A stretch of 10,608 bases of DNA from Actinomycetota bacterium (GCA_009705865.1 WLSJ01000061.1:1-10608); one strand, 5' to 3'; positions 1 to 6,388 are shown, counted from the stretch's first letter. The notes: a model not told the origin generated them from the letters alone. Program-made: numbers and translations.

Positions 1-391
1 AAGTAGCAGTCGAAGATTTATTCGGGCGGAATCCGAATAATCCGCCAGCATTTTCTGCCAACGTAGTGAGTGGTCCCAAACGCTTGGTCAAGTCTCCGAG
101 CTGAGACGCCACCTCTCCCATAGATGCCATTGCATTCATGGCATTTCCGACTTGCGGCATGATGCGTCGTAGTGGTTCTTCGACTTCGTCGAGCAACGTA
201 TTGATGCGTGACGTTGTCTTATTCAGATTGTCGACGGTTGAGGCGAAATTCTCAAGAACTAACAATAGGGATTCGCTTGTCTTGCGCGTCAGGTCGACGG
301 CCTTGCCGGCCATGTCGATCGGGTCGAGAGTGCCAAGGAGTTGAAGCAACTGCTCCAAAGGGTTTGACGAATGTGATTCTTGTTCGTTCAC
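1..391 (-). CDS. Partial helical protein of unknown function, C-terminus off the left edge
   Basis: The reverse strand is open from a GTG at 391 to the window edge, giving about 130 residues with no stop. The start MNEQESHSSNPLEQL is followed by a segment predicted by eye to be mostly amphipathic helix, with repeated Leu/Ile/Val spacing (around residues 14-60 and 65-110) and many Asn, Thr and Met; there is no obvious signal peptide or membrane segment. The near end (around residues 105-125) has LTKRLGPLTTLAENAGGLFG. I do not recognise the family. The GTG overlaps the gcvP stop in a GTGA arrangement (4 bp), which suggests translational coupling. However, a TACGGT hexamer lies exactly 6 nt upstream of the GTG, inside the gcvP coding end, so the gene may also have its own leaderless transcript. 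Its position after gcvP does not by itself link it to glycine metabolism. The reading frame is well supported; the function is unknown. Confidence 0.75.
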   Translation of the reverse strand, partial: MNEQESHSSNPLEQLLQLLGTLDPIDMAGKAVDLTRKTSESLLLVLENFASTVDNLNKTTSRINTLLDEVEEPLRRIMPQVGNAMNAMASMGEVASQLGDLTKRLGPLTTLAENAGGLFGFRPNKSSTAT

Positions 392-3267
392 GAGCCCACC
401 GTAGCGTTTTCCAGACTGATGGCGTACTGCTCAATTGGCGCACAGGTGCACACCAAGTTTCGGTCCCCGTATGCAGCATCAATGCGAGACACCGGCGGGT
501 AATACCCACGAGATCTGAGGTGGGCAAGTGGGTATAACGCAGACGCTCTGCTGTACGTGCGATTCCAGTCTCCCGCGATGTCTTCAACGGTGTGTGGTGC
601 AAAATGAAGAACAGATTCTTCTGCAGTAACAGAGCCTGAAAGAACCATTTCGATTTCACGACGGATGCTGATCATGGCATCACAAAAACGATCAACCTCT
701 GTAAGAGACTCGCTCTCTGTTGGTTCGACCATCAAAGTATTGGCAACAGGGAAACTCATTGTTGGGGCATGAAGCCCATAGTCCATGAGTCGTTTGGCTA
801 TGTCATCGATTGACAGACCCGAGCCCTTTATGACATCACCAACGTTGAGAATGCACTCGTGGGCAATTGTGTTGTTGGCACCCGTGTACAACACAGGGTA
901 GGAAGAATGAAGACGACGAGCGATGTAATTAGCCGAAAGAATTGCATCTGCGGTTGCTTGTAGTAGGCCATCGGCGCTCATCATTGATATGTACACCCAC
1001 GGGATGGCACAAATGCTTGCTGATCCGAAATGTGCTGCTGACACCGGACCTATACCGGTCGAAGGTTGTAAAGGGTCGGACGGAAGAAAGGGAATGAGAT
1101 GGCTGCGCACTGCAACAGGCCCAACTCCTGGTCCGCCGCCACCATGGGGAATGCAAAAGGTCTTGTGAAGATTGAGGTGACTGACATCGGCGCCAAATTT
1201 TCCGGGCTGAGCAGTTCCGACCAGTGCGTTCAGGTTCGCACCGTCGACGTACACCTGGCCACCGTGTTGATGAATGATGCCGCAAATGTCTGAGATTGCT
1301 TCTTCAAACACTCCGTGCGTTGATGGGTACGTCACCATGATTGCGGCAAGCTTGTCGCCTGCAAGATCTGCCTTATTTTGCAAGTCAGCGATGTCCACGT
1401 TTCCGTTGTCATCACATGCAACGACTACAACCGACATTCCAGCCATAACGGCACTTGCTGCGTTGGTGCCATGAGCGCTTGACGGAATAAGACAGATTGT
1501 TCGTTGGGTGTCTCCTCGTGAGCGGTGGTACGCGCGAATAGCCATCAGGCCTGCAAACTCTCCTTGACTGCCAGCATTTGGTTGAAGACTGACGGCGTCA
1601 TAACCGGTGATCTCGACAAGCATTGCTTCTAGCTCAGCCAGGACCGTGCGAATTCCGACAGATTCGTCGGCAGGCACGTACGGATGAAGAGATGAAAACT
1701 CAGGCCAGGTCACAGGTTCCATCTCGGTGGTTGCATTTAGTTTCATTGTGCATGAACCAAGTGGAATCATCGTGCGATCAAGAGCTAGGTCCTTGTCTGA
1801 GAGACCGCGAAGGTATCTCAACATTTCGTGTTCGGTGTGATAGCGATGAAACACCGATTGCTTCATGAATGTATCGCTACGAAACGCCTCGGTATCTTCG
1901 GCTTGATCTTGTTTAGTAACTGGGGCCACGCCGATCGCCGAGAGCATTTGAGAAATCATTTCTTCGGTGGAAGTTTCATCAACGCTCAGTGAAAAAGCTG
2001 TCGAAGATATCTGTCGCAAGTTGAAACCAGCGTTTCGTGCCTTCTCTACGATCGCTACAGCGTCTGGCGTGTCACACGCGACAGTGTCAAAGATATTTTG
2101 GTGCCGTACTGTGAGGCCGGCACTAGCGAAAGAAGACGAAATCATTGTGGCTAGCGAATGAACGCGGCGTGCAATGCGCGTCAGCCCTTCTGGCCCATGC
2201 CAGATTCCGTACATTCCTGCCATATTTGCAAGGAGCACTTGAGCTGTACAGATATTGGAAGTGGCTTTTTCACGGCGGATATGTTGCTCGCGTGTTTGTA
2301 AGGCCAATCTCAAAGCGGGTCGTCCCTCTGTATCCGTACTAACTCCTACGAGTCGGCCTGGCAATGCTCGTGCATGCTCGTCGCGTGTGGCCATAAAGGC
2401 TGCATGAGGACCTCCGAATCCCATTGGCACTCCGAAACGCTGAGAAGAACCAATCGCGATATCAAAACCAAGTTGTCCCGGTGGTGTGAACAATGCACAT
2501 GCAAGAAGATCGGTAACAGCAATAGAGATGGCCTTATTGTTTCGAGCTTTTTCGGTGAGAGTTGTCAGTTCAGATGATGAACGGATGTGGCCATCACTAC
2601 CTGGCATTGAGACGACAACGGCGAAATGCATTGAAGGGTCACATGCAGACACGTCGTCAAGGTGAATTTCAATTCCAATGGGTTCCAGTCGTGTTGAAAG
2701 TACGGCGAGAGTCTGGGGGTGCGTATTTCTGTCTACGAATACGGAGTCTGATTTTGATTTACTCACTCTGTGGGCCATTGTCACCGCTTCAGCTACCGCT
2801 GTTGCCTCATCCAGAAGTGAACCATTCGCTAGTGGAAGCCCAGTCAGTTCAGACACCATTGTCTGAAAATTGAGAATTGCTTCCAATCGGCCCTGACTTA
2901 TCTCAGGTTGGTACGGCGTGTAGGCGGTGTACCACGCCGGGTTCTCTAAAACATTTCGCTTAATCACGGCTGGAGTAATGGTGTTGTAATAACCCTGCCC
3001 GATGAATGATGTGCGATGAATGTCTGAAGCGAATTTCGACTTGAGCATCGGCAGCACATCCGACTCGGTCAGTGGCGATGACAATGCCATTGCAGTACGC
3101 AGTCGAATAGAGGAGGGGATCGTTGCGTCTAAAAGTTCTTCAGAACTCTTGTATCCGATAGCGGCCAACATGGTCGCTCTATCTGTATCGCTGAGACCGA
3201 GGTGTCGGTGAGCAAAGTGGTCCGCATGAAATTCAGGCGTGGTGAGTGAACGTTGGGTAGAGGTCAT
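388..3267 (-). CDS. gcvP: Glycine dehydrogenase (decarboxylating), P protein of the glycine cleavage system
   Basis: This protein decarboxylates glycine with pyridoxal phosphate and passes the aminomethyl group to the lipoyl arm of GcvH, in the cytoplasm. At 959 residues it is a full-length single-chain P protein, not the split GcvPA/GcvPB form. The N-terminal half carries the typical SNICTAQVLLANMAGMYGIW segment. The C-terminal catalytic half has PLGSCTMKLN, QPNAGSQGEFAGL, SSAHGTNAASAVMAGM, VDGANLNALVG (Asp675) and HLNLHKTFCIPHGGGGPG, where Lys702 is the expected PLP Schiff-base lysine. The start ATG (3265-3267) lies 27 nt downstream of a tandem glycine riboswitch and has only a weak GGA Shine-Dalgarno 6 nt upstream. 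The gcvT, gcvH and lpd genes are not in the window, so the other subunits must be encoded elsewhere. Regulation by glycine through the riboswitch is strongly implied; in other bacteria this class usually turns gcv genes on when glycine is plentiful. Confidence 0.98.
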   Translation of the reverse strand: MTSTQRSLTTPEFHADHFAHRHLGLSDTDRATMLAAIGYKSSEELLDATIPSSIRLRTAMALSSPLTESDVLPMLKSKFASDIHRTSFIGQGYYNTITPAVIKRNVLENPAWYTAYTPYQPEISQGRLEAILNFQTMVSELTGLPLANGSLLDEATAVAEAVTMAHRVSKSKSDSVFVDRNTHPQTLAVLSTRLEPIGIEIHLDDVSACDPSMHFAVVVSMPGSDGHIRSSSELTTLTEKARNNKAISIAVTDLLACALFTPPGQLGFDIAIGSSQRFGVPMGFGGPHAAFMATRDEHARALPGRLVGVSTDTEGRPALRLALQTREQHIRREKATSNICTAQVLLANMAGMYGIWHGPEGLTRIARRVHSLATMISSSFASAGLTVRHQNIFDTVACDTPDAVAIVEKARNAGFNLRQISSTAFSLSVDETSTEEMISQMLSAIGVAPVTKQDQAEDTEAFRSDTFMKQSVFHRYHTEHEMLRYLRGLSDKDLALDRTMIPLGSCTMKLNATTEMEPVTWPEFSSLHPYVPADESVGIRTVLAELEAMLVEITGYDAVSLQPNAGSQGEFAGLMAIRAYHRSRGDTQRTICLIPSSAHGTNAASAVMAGMSVVVVACDDNGNVDIADLQNKADLAGDKLAAIMVTYPSTHGVFEEAISDICGIIHQHGGQVYVDGANLNALVGTAQPGKFGADVSHLNLHKTFCIPHGGGGPGVGPVAVRSHLIPFLPSDPLQPSTGIGPVSAAHFGSASICAIPWVYISMMSADGLLQATADAILSANYIARRLHSSYPVLYTGANNTIAHECILNVGDVIKGSGLSIDDIAKRLMDYGLHAPTMSFPVANTLMVEPTESESLTEVDRFCDAMISIRREIEMVLSGSVTAEESVLHFAPHTVEDIAGDWNRTYSRASALYPLAHLRSRGYYPPVSRIDAAYGDRNLVCTCAPIEQYAISLENATVGS
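398..403 (-). promoter_or_regulatory. Candidate -10 hexamer for the gene at 391
   Basis: Reading the minus strand, TACGGT is followed by exactly 6 nt (GGGCTC) and then the GTG start at 391. It lies inside the last codons of gcvP. The same hexamer and spacing precede the crotonase gene at 9647. No Shine-Dalgarno is visible. I saw no convincing -35, so this rests on the recurring pattern. Confidence 0.4.
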
Positions 3268-3295
3268 AAGTAATCCGATTGACTCTGTGACCCCC
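3259..3295 (-). promoter_or_regulatory. Candidate expression platform of the glycine riboswitch (start-codon-masking hairpin)
   Basis: Just downstream of aptamer II, minus-strand GGGGGTCA (3295-3288) can pair with TGACCTCT (3266-3259). That gives 8 base pairs including two G-U pairs, enclosing a 21-nt loop. The 3' arm covers the last two bases of the gcvP ATG, so the hairpin would mask the start codon. Its 5' arm shares its first G (3295) with the closing helix of aptamer II, which could make the two structures compete. No U-rich tract follows, so translational control looks more likely than transcription termination. This is a hand-drawn fold. Confidence 0.35.
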
Positions 3296-3468
3296 GCTGT
3301 CTTTTGTGCCTGAGAGCTTCGCCACCTGAGTGACTTTCCCCGTCGGCGGAGGGCAAGCCCTCTCTTTCCAGCGTTCGGCGTCTACCTGGTCCCTGTGCCT
3401 GAGAGATTCCGGGGTGGTTGCTCCTTCGGCGGCGAACCGTTGCCGGCACGCACTCTCCCAAGTAGACG
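3295..3468 (-). ncRNA. Tandem glycine riboswitch (two aptamers) upstream of gcvP
   Basis: Two glycine-aptamer copies lie head to tail on the minus strand. Aptamer I spans 3468-3379 and is closed by a perfect 7-bp P1 (CGTCTAC at 3468-3462 with GTAGACG at 3385-3379). It contains GGGAGAG, the core CGCCGAAGGAGCAA and CTCTCAGGCAC. Aptamer II spans 3373-3295 and is closed by a 5-bp P1 (CGCTG with CAGCG). It contains AAGAGAGG, CCGCCGACGGGGAAA and CTCTCAGGCACAAAAGACAG. The linker is only 5 nt, as is usual for cooperative tandem glycine riboswitches. These conserved blocks are diagnostic of the family, which senses glycine and normally controls glycine cleavage genes; gcvP follows directly. A candidate -10 sits just upstream, so the RNA probably begins within a few nucleotides of P1 of aptamer I. 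Confidence 0.96.
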
Positions 3469-3477
3469 TTTTCTTAC

Positions 3478-3483
3478 ACCGTA
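3478..3483 (-). promoter_or_regulatory. Candidate -10 hexamer of the gcvP riboswitch transcript
   Basis: Minus-strand TACGGT ends 9 nt before the first base of aptamer I P1. A start 7 nt downstream of the hexamer falls near 3471, three bases before the riboswitch. The hexamer is the same as at 398-403 and 9635-9640. It lies in the 37-nt gap between the lyase-like gene stop and the riboswitch, which means gcvP probably has its own promoter. No clear -35 is visible. Confidence 0.5.
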
Positions 3484-3505
3484 GTCGGCGGGGAAGGGGC
3501 AAAGG

Positions 3506-4756
3506 TCATTCTGTAGTGGCATAAGAGCCACTGGAGCCTTTGAGTGAGCCGACTTGCTGAACTGCTCTGTCGAGGTCAGCAAGGAACTCTTCGATGAGAG
3601 GCTCATGAATCGCGTTCACAGTTAAATGAATGCTGGCTGGAGGAGTTTGTTTGTCTAGGTACCAACCAGCTGATATCAGATGATCTGCGATGGCAAATAC
3701 GTCATGACGATTTGGGTCTTGAGTGCCGAACGAAACCAGTGTCGAATCGGGGAGGGCCCGAACCACACGATCCGGATGAACGTTCAGATGCTCATAGATG
3801 CGCATGGTTGATTGACGTGCGCTTTGTGTGACGCGTTCGTATCCGTTGTCGCCTAAGTAATGCATTACAGCCCACGATGAAGCGATAGGACCGCCCGATT
3901 TAGTGCCAAGAATTCCAGACGAGCCATACATGCCGCCGAGCCAGTTATCAGTAATAAATGTCTGATCACTACGCAATGTTTTATTGCGATGAAGAAGTAC
4001 TCCAGAACCTTTCGATGTGTATCCGTACTTGTGTAGATCGACAGAAATAGATGTCACTCCGTCGCATCGAAAATCCCACGGGGCTATTGGTTCGCCAAGT
4101 CGTTCAAGATACGTGAGGGTCACGCCACCCATACAAGCGTCGACATGACAATTGATGTTTCTGTCTGCAGCGATCTTGGCGATTGAAGCGATGGGATCGA
4201 TAACGCCTTGCGGATACTGGGGGGCAGATCCGACGATCAGCACTGTTTCATCGTCGCACGCGTTTCGCATTGCTTCGACATCAGCTTTCCAATCAGCACC
4301 AACTGGAACACGACGGCTCTCGACATCGAAATAGTCTGCACCCTTTTCAAATGCAGCATGCGCAGACGAGGGGAGAACCATGTTCATTCGTGTCAGGTTT
4401 CGGCCCTCTCGTTCTGCGCGCTTACGAGCGGCCCGCACTGCAAGGACAAGGCTCTCGGTGCCACCAGACGTCATAAAGCCAGCTGTGGCGTCATCACCAT
4501 GAGTCCAACCGGTCACGACATCGACAACATCTTGCTGCATGACGCGAAGCGATGGGAATGCTGAAGTGTTCAGGGCGTTCTCACCAGAGAACCGACGGTA
4601 AGACTCCTCAGCCAAAGCCAGGACGTCGGGCCCCGCGCTATAGGCCAGTGTGAAACAGCGACCGTCTCGCCAGCGCACATCCTTAGTACGGAGAGATTCA
4701 AGATGATCAAGGATATTTGGCGCAGTTTGTCCCGGACCAAGGTTCGCAATAGGCAT
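3506..4756 (-). CDS. Sphingosine-1-phosphate-lyase-like PLP-dependent enzyme (group II decarboxylase fold)
   Basis: This 416-residue cytoplasmic fold-type-I PLP enzyme most resembles the sphingosine-1-phosphate lyase branch of the group II decarboxylase superfamily. Signature segments are SGENALNTSAFPSL, TSGGTES (about residues 96-102, phosphate-binding region), CHVDACMGG (His204, Asp206, contacting the PLP ring), SVDLHKYGYTSKGSG (Lys243, the Schiff-base lysine) and NWLGGMYGSSGILGTKSGGP. Known S1P lyases cleave phosphorylated long-chain bases into an aldehyde and phosphoethanolamine; relatives decarboxylate amino acids, so the substrate here is open. No N-terminal membrane helix is visible, unlike the eukaryotic enzymes. 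I chose ATG 4756 because TACAGT lies exactly 6 nt upstream. An in-frame TTG at 4798 would add 14 residues but has no well-spaced Shine-Dalgarno. It lies 22 nt downstream-side of nothing else: the gcvP promoter region follows its stop directly, and no terminator is evident. Confidence 0.88.
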   Translation of the reverse strand: MPIANLGPGQTAPNILDHLESLRTKDVRWRDGRCFTLAYSAGPDVLALAEESYRRFSGENALNTSAFPSLRVMQQDVVDVVTGWTHGDDATAGFMTSGGTESLVLAVRAARKRAEREGRNLTRMNMVLPSSAHAAFEKGADYFDVESRRVPVGADWKADVEAMRNACDDETVLIVGSAPQYPQGVIDPIASIAKIAADRNINCHVDACMGGVTLTYLERLGEPIAPWDFRCDGVTSISVDLHKYGYTSKGSGVLLHRNKTLRSDQTFITDNWLGGMYGSSGILGTKSGGPIASSWAVMHYLGDNGYERVTQSARQSTMRIYEHLNVHPDRVVRALPDSTLVSFGTQDPNRHDVFAIADHLISAGWYLDKQTPPASIHLTVNAIHEPLIEEFLADLDRAVQQVGSLKGSSGSYATTE

Positions 4757-4762
4757 AACTGA

Positions 4763-4768
4763 ACTGTA
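4763..4768 (-). promoter_or_regulatory. Candidate -10 hexamer of the S1P-lyase-like gene
   Basis: Minus-strand TACAGT is followed by exactly 6 nt (TCAGTT) and then ATG 4756, the leaderless arrangement seen elsewhere in the window. If correct, it places the transcription start at the A of the ATG and excludes the longer TTG start at 4798. The hexamer falls inside the reading frame extension, so the two start models are mutually exclusive. Confidence 0.4.
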
Positions 4769-4850
4769 GGCGTTATAAGCCTTTGTCAGCGGGGACAAGG
4801 GTTTCGTCAGGCTCCAGTTCTTGATCAGAACATTAATTACATAACGGAGA

Positions 4851-5228
4851 TTATGGGCGTATTGCGGGGGTTAACGAAGCGGAGGCGATTGGCTCGGCGG
4901 CATCCATCAGCCAGCCCAGCATCTCTTGAAGGGTTTCTTTGGTCTGGCGTGGACTGGCTAAATCAGTACGTACATCTTGTAACGCACAATGCAAGACGTA
5001 TATCTGATCCTTCAGCTTGTCGAGTTCGTCTCGTGTCATCACCAGTTCGTTCTCAGACAATGCAAGTTCCGTTGCGCGTTGACGTGACACCCAATCCCAT
5101 TGACGACACCGTTGGCTACAGAATTCCTTTGGTCGACCAGGCCCGCTGTTGACCACCAGAACATGCCGGCACCAGCGGCACCTGCCGTCTCTTCCCTCTT
5201 GTCCGTCAGAGTCCGTAGATATCGTCAT
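4851..5228 (-). CDS. Small zinc-finger/coiled-coil protein of unknown function
   Basis: This 125-residue protein has an N-terminal metal-binding module: Cys17-x2-Cys20-x16-Cys37-x3-Cys41, with the surrounding pattern CRWCRH ... GPGRPKEFCSQRCRQW. After it comes a Glu/Leu-rich segment (about residues 52-92, e.g. LSENELVMTRDELDKLKDQI) that looks like a coiled coil, then a short hydrophobic helix and a Pro-ending tail. I recall similar GPGRP...C-x3-C proteins in actinobacteria as conserved hypotheticals, but no function is known to me. Zinc binding and dimerisation are inferred. The ATG at 5228 was chosen over upstream in-frame ATGs (5279, 5267) because a near-consensus TATGAT -10 lies exactly 6 nt before it and because it avoids overlapping the divergent aldolase gene. 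The downstream neighbour, 94 bp away, is the S1P-lyase-like gene on the same strand. Confidence 0.75.
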   Translation of the reverse strand: MTISTDSDGQEGRDGRCRWCRHVLVVNSGPGRPKEFCSQRCRQWDWVSRQRATELALSENELVMTRDELDKLKDQIYVLHCALQDVRTDLASPRQTKETLQEMLGWLMDAAEPIASASLTPAIRP

Positions 5229-5237
5229 GACGAAATC
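5218..5237. promoter_or_regulatory. Palindrome between divergent genes, candidate operator
   Basis: TCGTCATGACGA at 5222-5233 is a perfect 12-bp palindrome. It is flanked by GAT on the left and ATC on the right after one mismatched pair, making an imperfect 20-bp dyad. It covers the start codon of the zinc-finger gene and touches its -10 (5235-5240), and lies just upstream of the -10 proposed for the aldolase gene. That is where a dimeric regulator could block both genes. Part of it is coding, so the symmetry could be chance. Confidence 0.35.
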
Positions 5238-5240
5238 ATA
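5235..5240 (-). promoter_or_regulatory. Candidate -10 hexamer of the zinc-finger gene
   Basis: Minus-strand TATGAT, one base from the consensus TATAAT, is followed by exactly 6 nt (TTCGTC) and ATG 5228. This is the best -10 in the window and implies a leaderless mRNA. No properly spaced TTGACA is visible upstream. Confidence 0.55.
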
Positions 5241-5247
5241 TGACAGG

Positions 5248-5253
5248 TAGTCT
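5248..5253 (+). promoter_or_regulatory. Candidate -10 hexamer of the threonine-aldolase-like gene
   Basis: TAGTCT is followed by 7 nt and the GTG at 5261. It lies back to back with the TATGAT of the divergent gene, 7 bp apart, so the two promoters would share a very short region. An alternative is TATCGT at 5220-5225 serving the ATG at 5240. Confidence 0.25.
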
Positions 5254-5260
5254 GCATCTC

Positions 5261-6316
5261 GTGTCATTACCTCTCGCACCAGAACGATTTTTTGCCAGCG
5301 ACAATTTCAGCGGCGCTCATCCTCGGTATCTCGCAGCGATTGAACGAGCCAACGCTGGACATGTGATGGCCTATGGCGGCGATGCAATCACAAAGAGTGC
5401 TGTATCAATGTTTCAAGAACTGTGTCAGGCCGATGTCGATGTCCTTTTCACATTTAACGGCACTGGCTCAAACATTGTTGCCTTAGGAAGTCTGTTGCGC
5501 TCTGCGGAATCTGTCATCTGTAGTGAGTGGGCGCATATCAATGTTGATGAGACAGGTGCACCGGAGCACATTCTCGGTATCAAATTGCACGATGTCATCT
5601 CCCCTGACGCAAAAGTAAAACCCGAACATATTGTTGCGGCGTCTTCTGCGCTAGGAAATGTTCATCATGTCCAGCCCGGAGTTGTTTCAATAACCCAAGC
5701 CACCGAACTTGGCACGGTCTACTCCATCGATGAAATTCGTGTGATATGTGACACTGCACACTCGTTTGGCATGAGAGTTCATCTTGATGGTGCTCGAATC
5801 TCCAACGCAACTGCTGCGCTAGGCGGAGACGCAAAAACATTTCGCGCAATGACTTTTGATGCTGGGGTTGATGCTGTGTCTTTCGGTGGAACCAAAAATG
5901 CAATGTTTGGCGCTGAAGCTGTCTTGTTGCGACGAGGAGTTGCTTCTGATCGGTCAGGCTTTATTCGAAAACAAAATACGCAACTGCCTTCGAAAATGAG
6001 ATACATGGCAGCGCAGTTTGTTGAAGCTCTCACAGACGACTTGTGGTTAGAAACGGCTCGACATGCAAACCAGATGGCTAGTCGGCTGTACAAAGCATTA
6101 GAAGATCTCACGAGCCTCCAAATGACACCACCGGCAGTCAACAGCCTCTACCCCATTCTTCCCCCAGATGTGAAGGAGCAACTACAGGCTTGGAACTTCT
6201 TTTGGGATTGGGATCTCTCTCGTTCCCAGGTGCGCTGGATGACCTCGTGGGACACCTCCCCCGCTGACGTAGATGCCTTTGCTGCAGGGGTTCGGGCCGC
6301 TCTTTTAGGGCGATAG
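5261..6316 (+). CDS. Threonine-aldolase-like PLP enzyme (LtaE/beta-eliminating lyase family)
   Basis: This is a fold-type-I PLP enzyme of the low-specificity threonine aldolase family, which cleaves L-threonine or allo-threonine to glycine and acetaldehyde. Signatures are FASDNFSGAHP near the N-terminus, YGGDAITKSA, FNGTGSNIVAL (PLP phosphate contact), HINVDETGAPE, VHLDGARISNA (Asp176, pyridine nitrogen) and SFGGTKNAMFGAEAV (Lys212, the Schiff-base lysine). The 351-residue length is normal for the family. The start is uncertain: GTG 5261 follows a TAnnnT hexamer by 7 nt and keeps the divergent promoters apart, while ATG 5240 would add seven residues (MTGSLHL) and overlap the neighbouring -10. 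Neither has a clear Shine-Dalgarno. With gcvP nearby under a glycine riboswitch, a role in threonine-to-glycine flux is plausible, but related enzymes act on other beta-hydroxy amino acids. Confidence 0.9.
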   Translation: MSLPLAPERFFASDNFSGAHPRYLAAIERANAGHVMAYGGDAITKSAVSMFQELCQADVDVLFTFNGTGSNIVALGSLLRSAESVICSEWAHINVDETGAPEHILGIKLHDVISPDAKVKPEHIVAASSALGNVHHVQPGVVSITQATELGTVYSIDEIRVICDTAHSFGMRVHLDGARISNATAALGGDAKTFRAMTFDAGVDAVSFGGTKNAMFGAEAVLLRRGVASDRSGFIRKQNTQLPSKMRYMAAQFVEALTDDLWLETARHANQMASRLYKALEDLTSLQMTPPAVNSLYPILPPDVKEQLQAWNFFWDWDLSRSQVRWMTSWDTSPADVDAFAAGVRAALLGR

Positions 6317-6318
6317 GC

Positions 6319-6364
6319 CCACCTAGGGTCAAAATTGACTGTCGGGTCAATTCGGCTAAGGTGG
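6319..6364 (+). promoter_or_regulatory. Nested dyad overlapping the WhiB-like gene promoter
   Basis: An inner perfect 7-bp inverted repeat, AATTGAC (6333-6339) and GTCAATT (6346-6352), is separated by 6 nt. An outer repeat, CCACCTAG (6319-6326) with CTAAGGTGG (6356-6364), encloses it with one bulged A. A third GTCAA half-site lies at 6328-6332. The -35 TTGACT (6335-6340) is built from the inner arm, and a -10 TAAGGT (6357-6362, 16-nt spacer) lies in the outer arm. As DNA this looks like an operator over the promoter. As RNA read from the preceding gene, starting 3 nt after its stop, it could be a 3'-end hairpin. There is no T tract. Confidence 0.5.
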
Positions 6365-6383
6365 TGACACGCGCGGCGAAGTT

Positions 6384-6388
6384 GGGGG
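6384..6388 (+). promoter_or_regulatory. Ribosome binding site deciding the WhiB-like start
   Basis: GGGGG lies 5 nt before ATG 6394. The longer GTG starts at 6361 and 6364 fall inside the proposed -10 element, so an mRNA made from that promoter could only use the ATG. This makes it the one clearly leadered gene here apart from gcvP. Confidence 0.45.

Noticed and set aside
252..659. 135-residue minus-strand frame at the end of gcvP
   Set aside because: It lies out of frame within gcvP and the following gene, both of which have family or frame support.
3233..3502. Two open frames on the minus strand (3233-3502 and 3264-3461) across the gcvP leader
   Set aside because: They translate the glycine riboswitch itself; conserved RNA blocks explain the sequence and the peptides resemble nothing.
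4757..4798. TTG at 4798 as the start of the S1P-lyase-like protein
   Set aside because: GGAG lies 13 nt upstream of it, too far, and the added 14 residues have no recognised motif; ATG 4756 has a well-spaced -10.
5226..5249. Seven-codon mini-frame upstream of the aldolase gene as a leader peptide
   Set aside because: No Shine-Dalgarno, no run of regulatory codons and no attenuator hairpin follow it.
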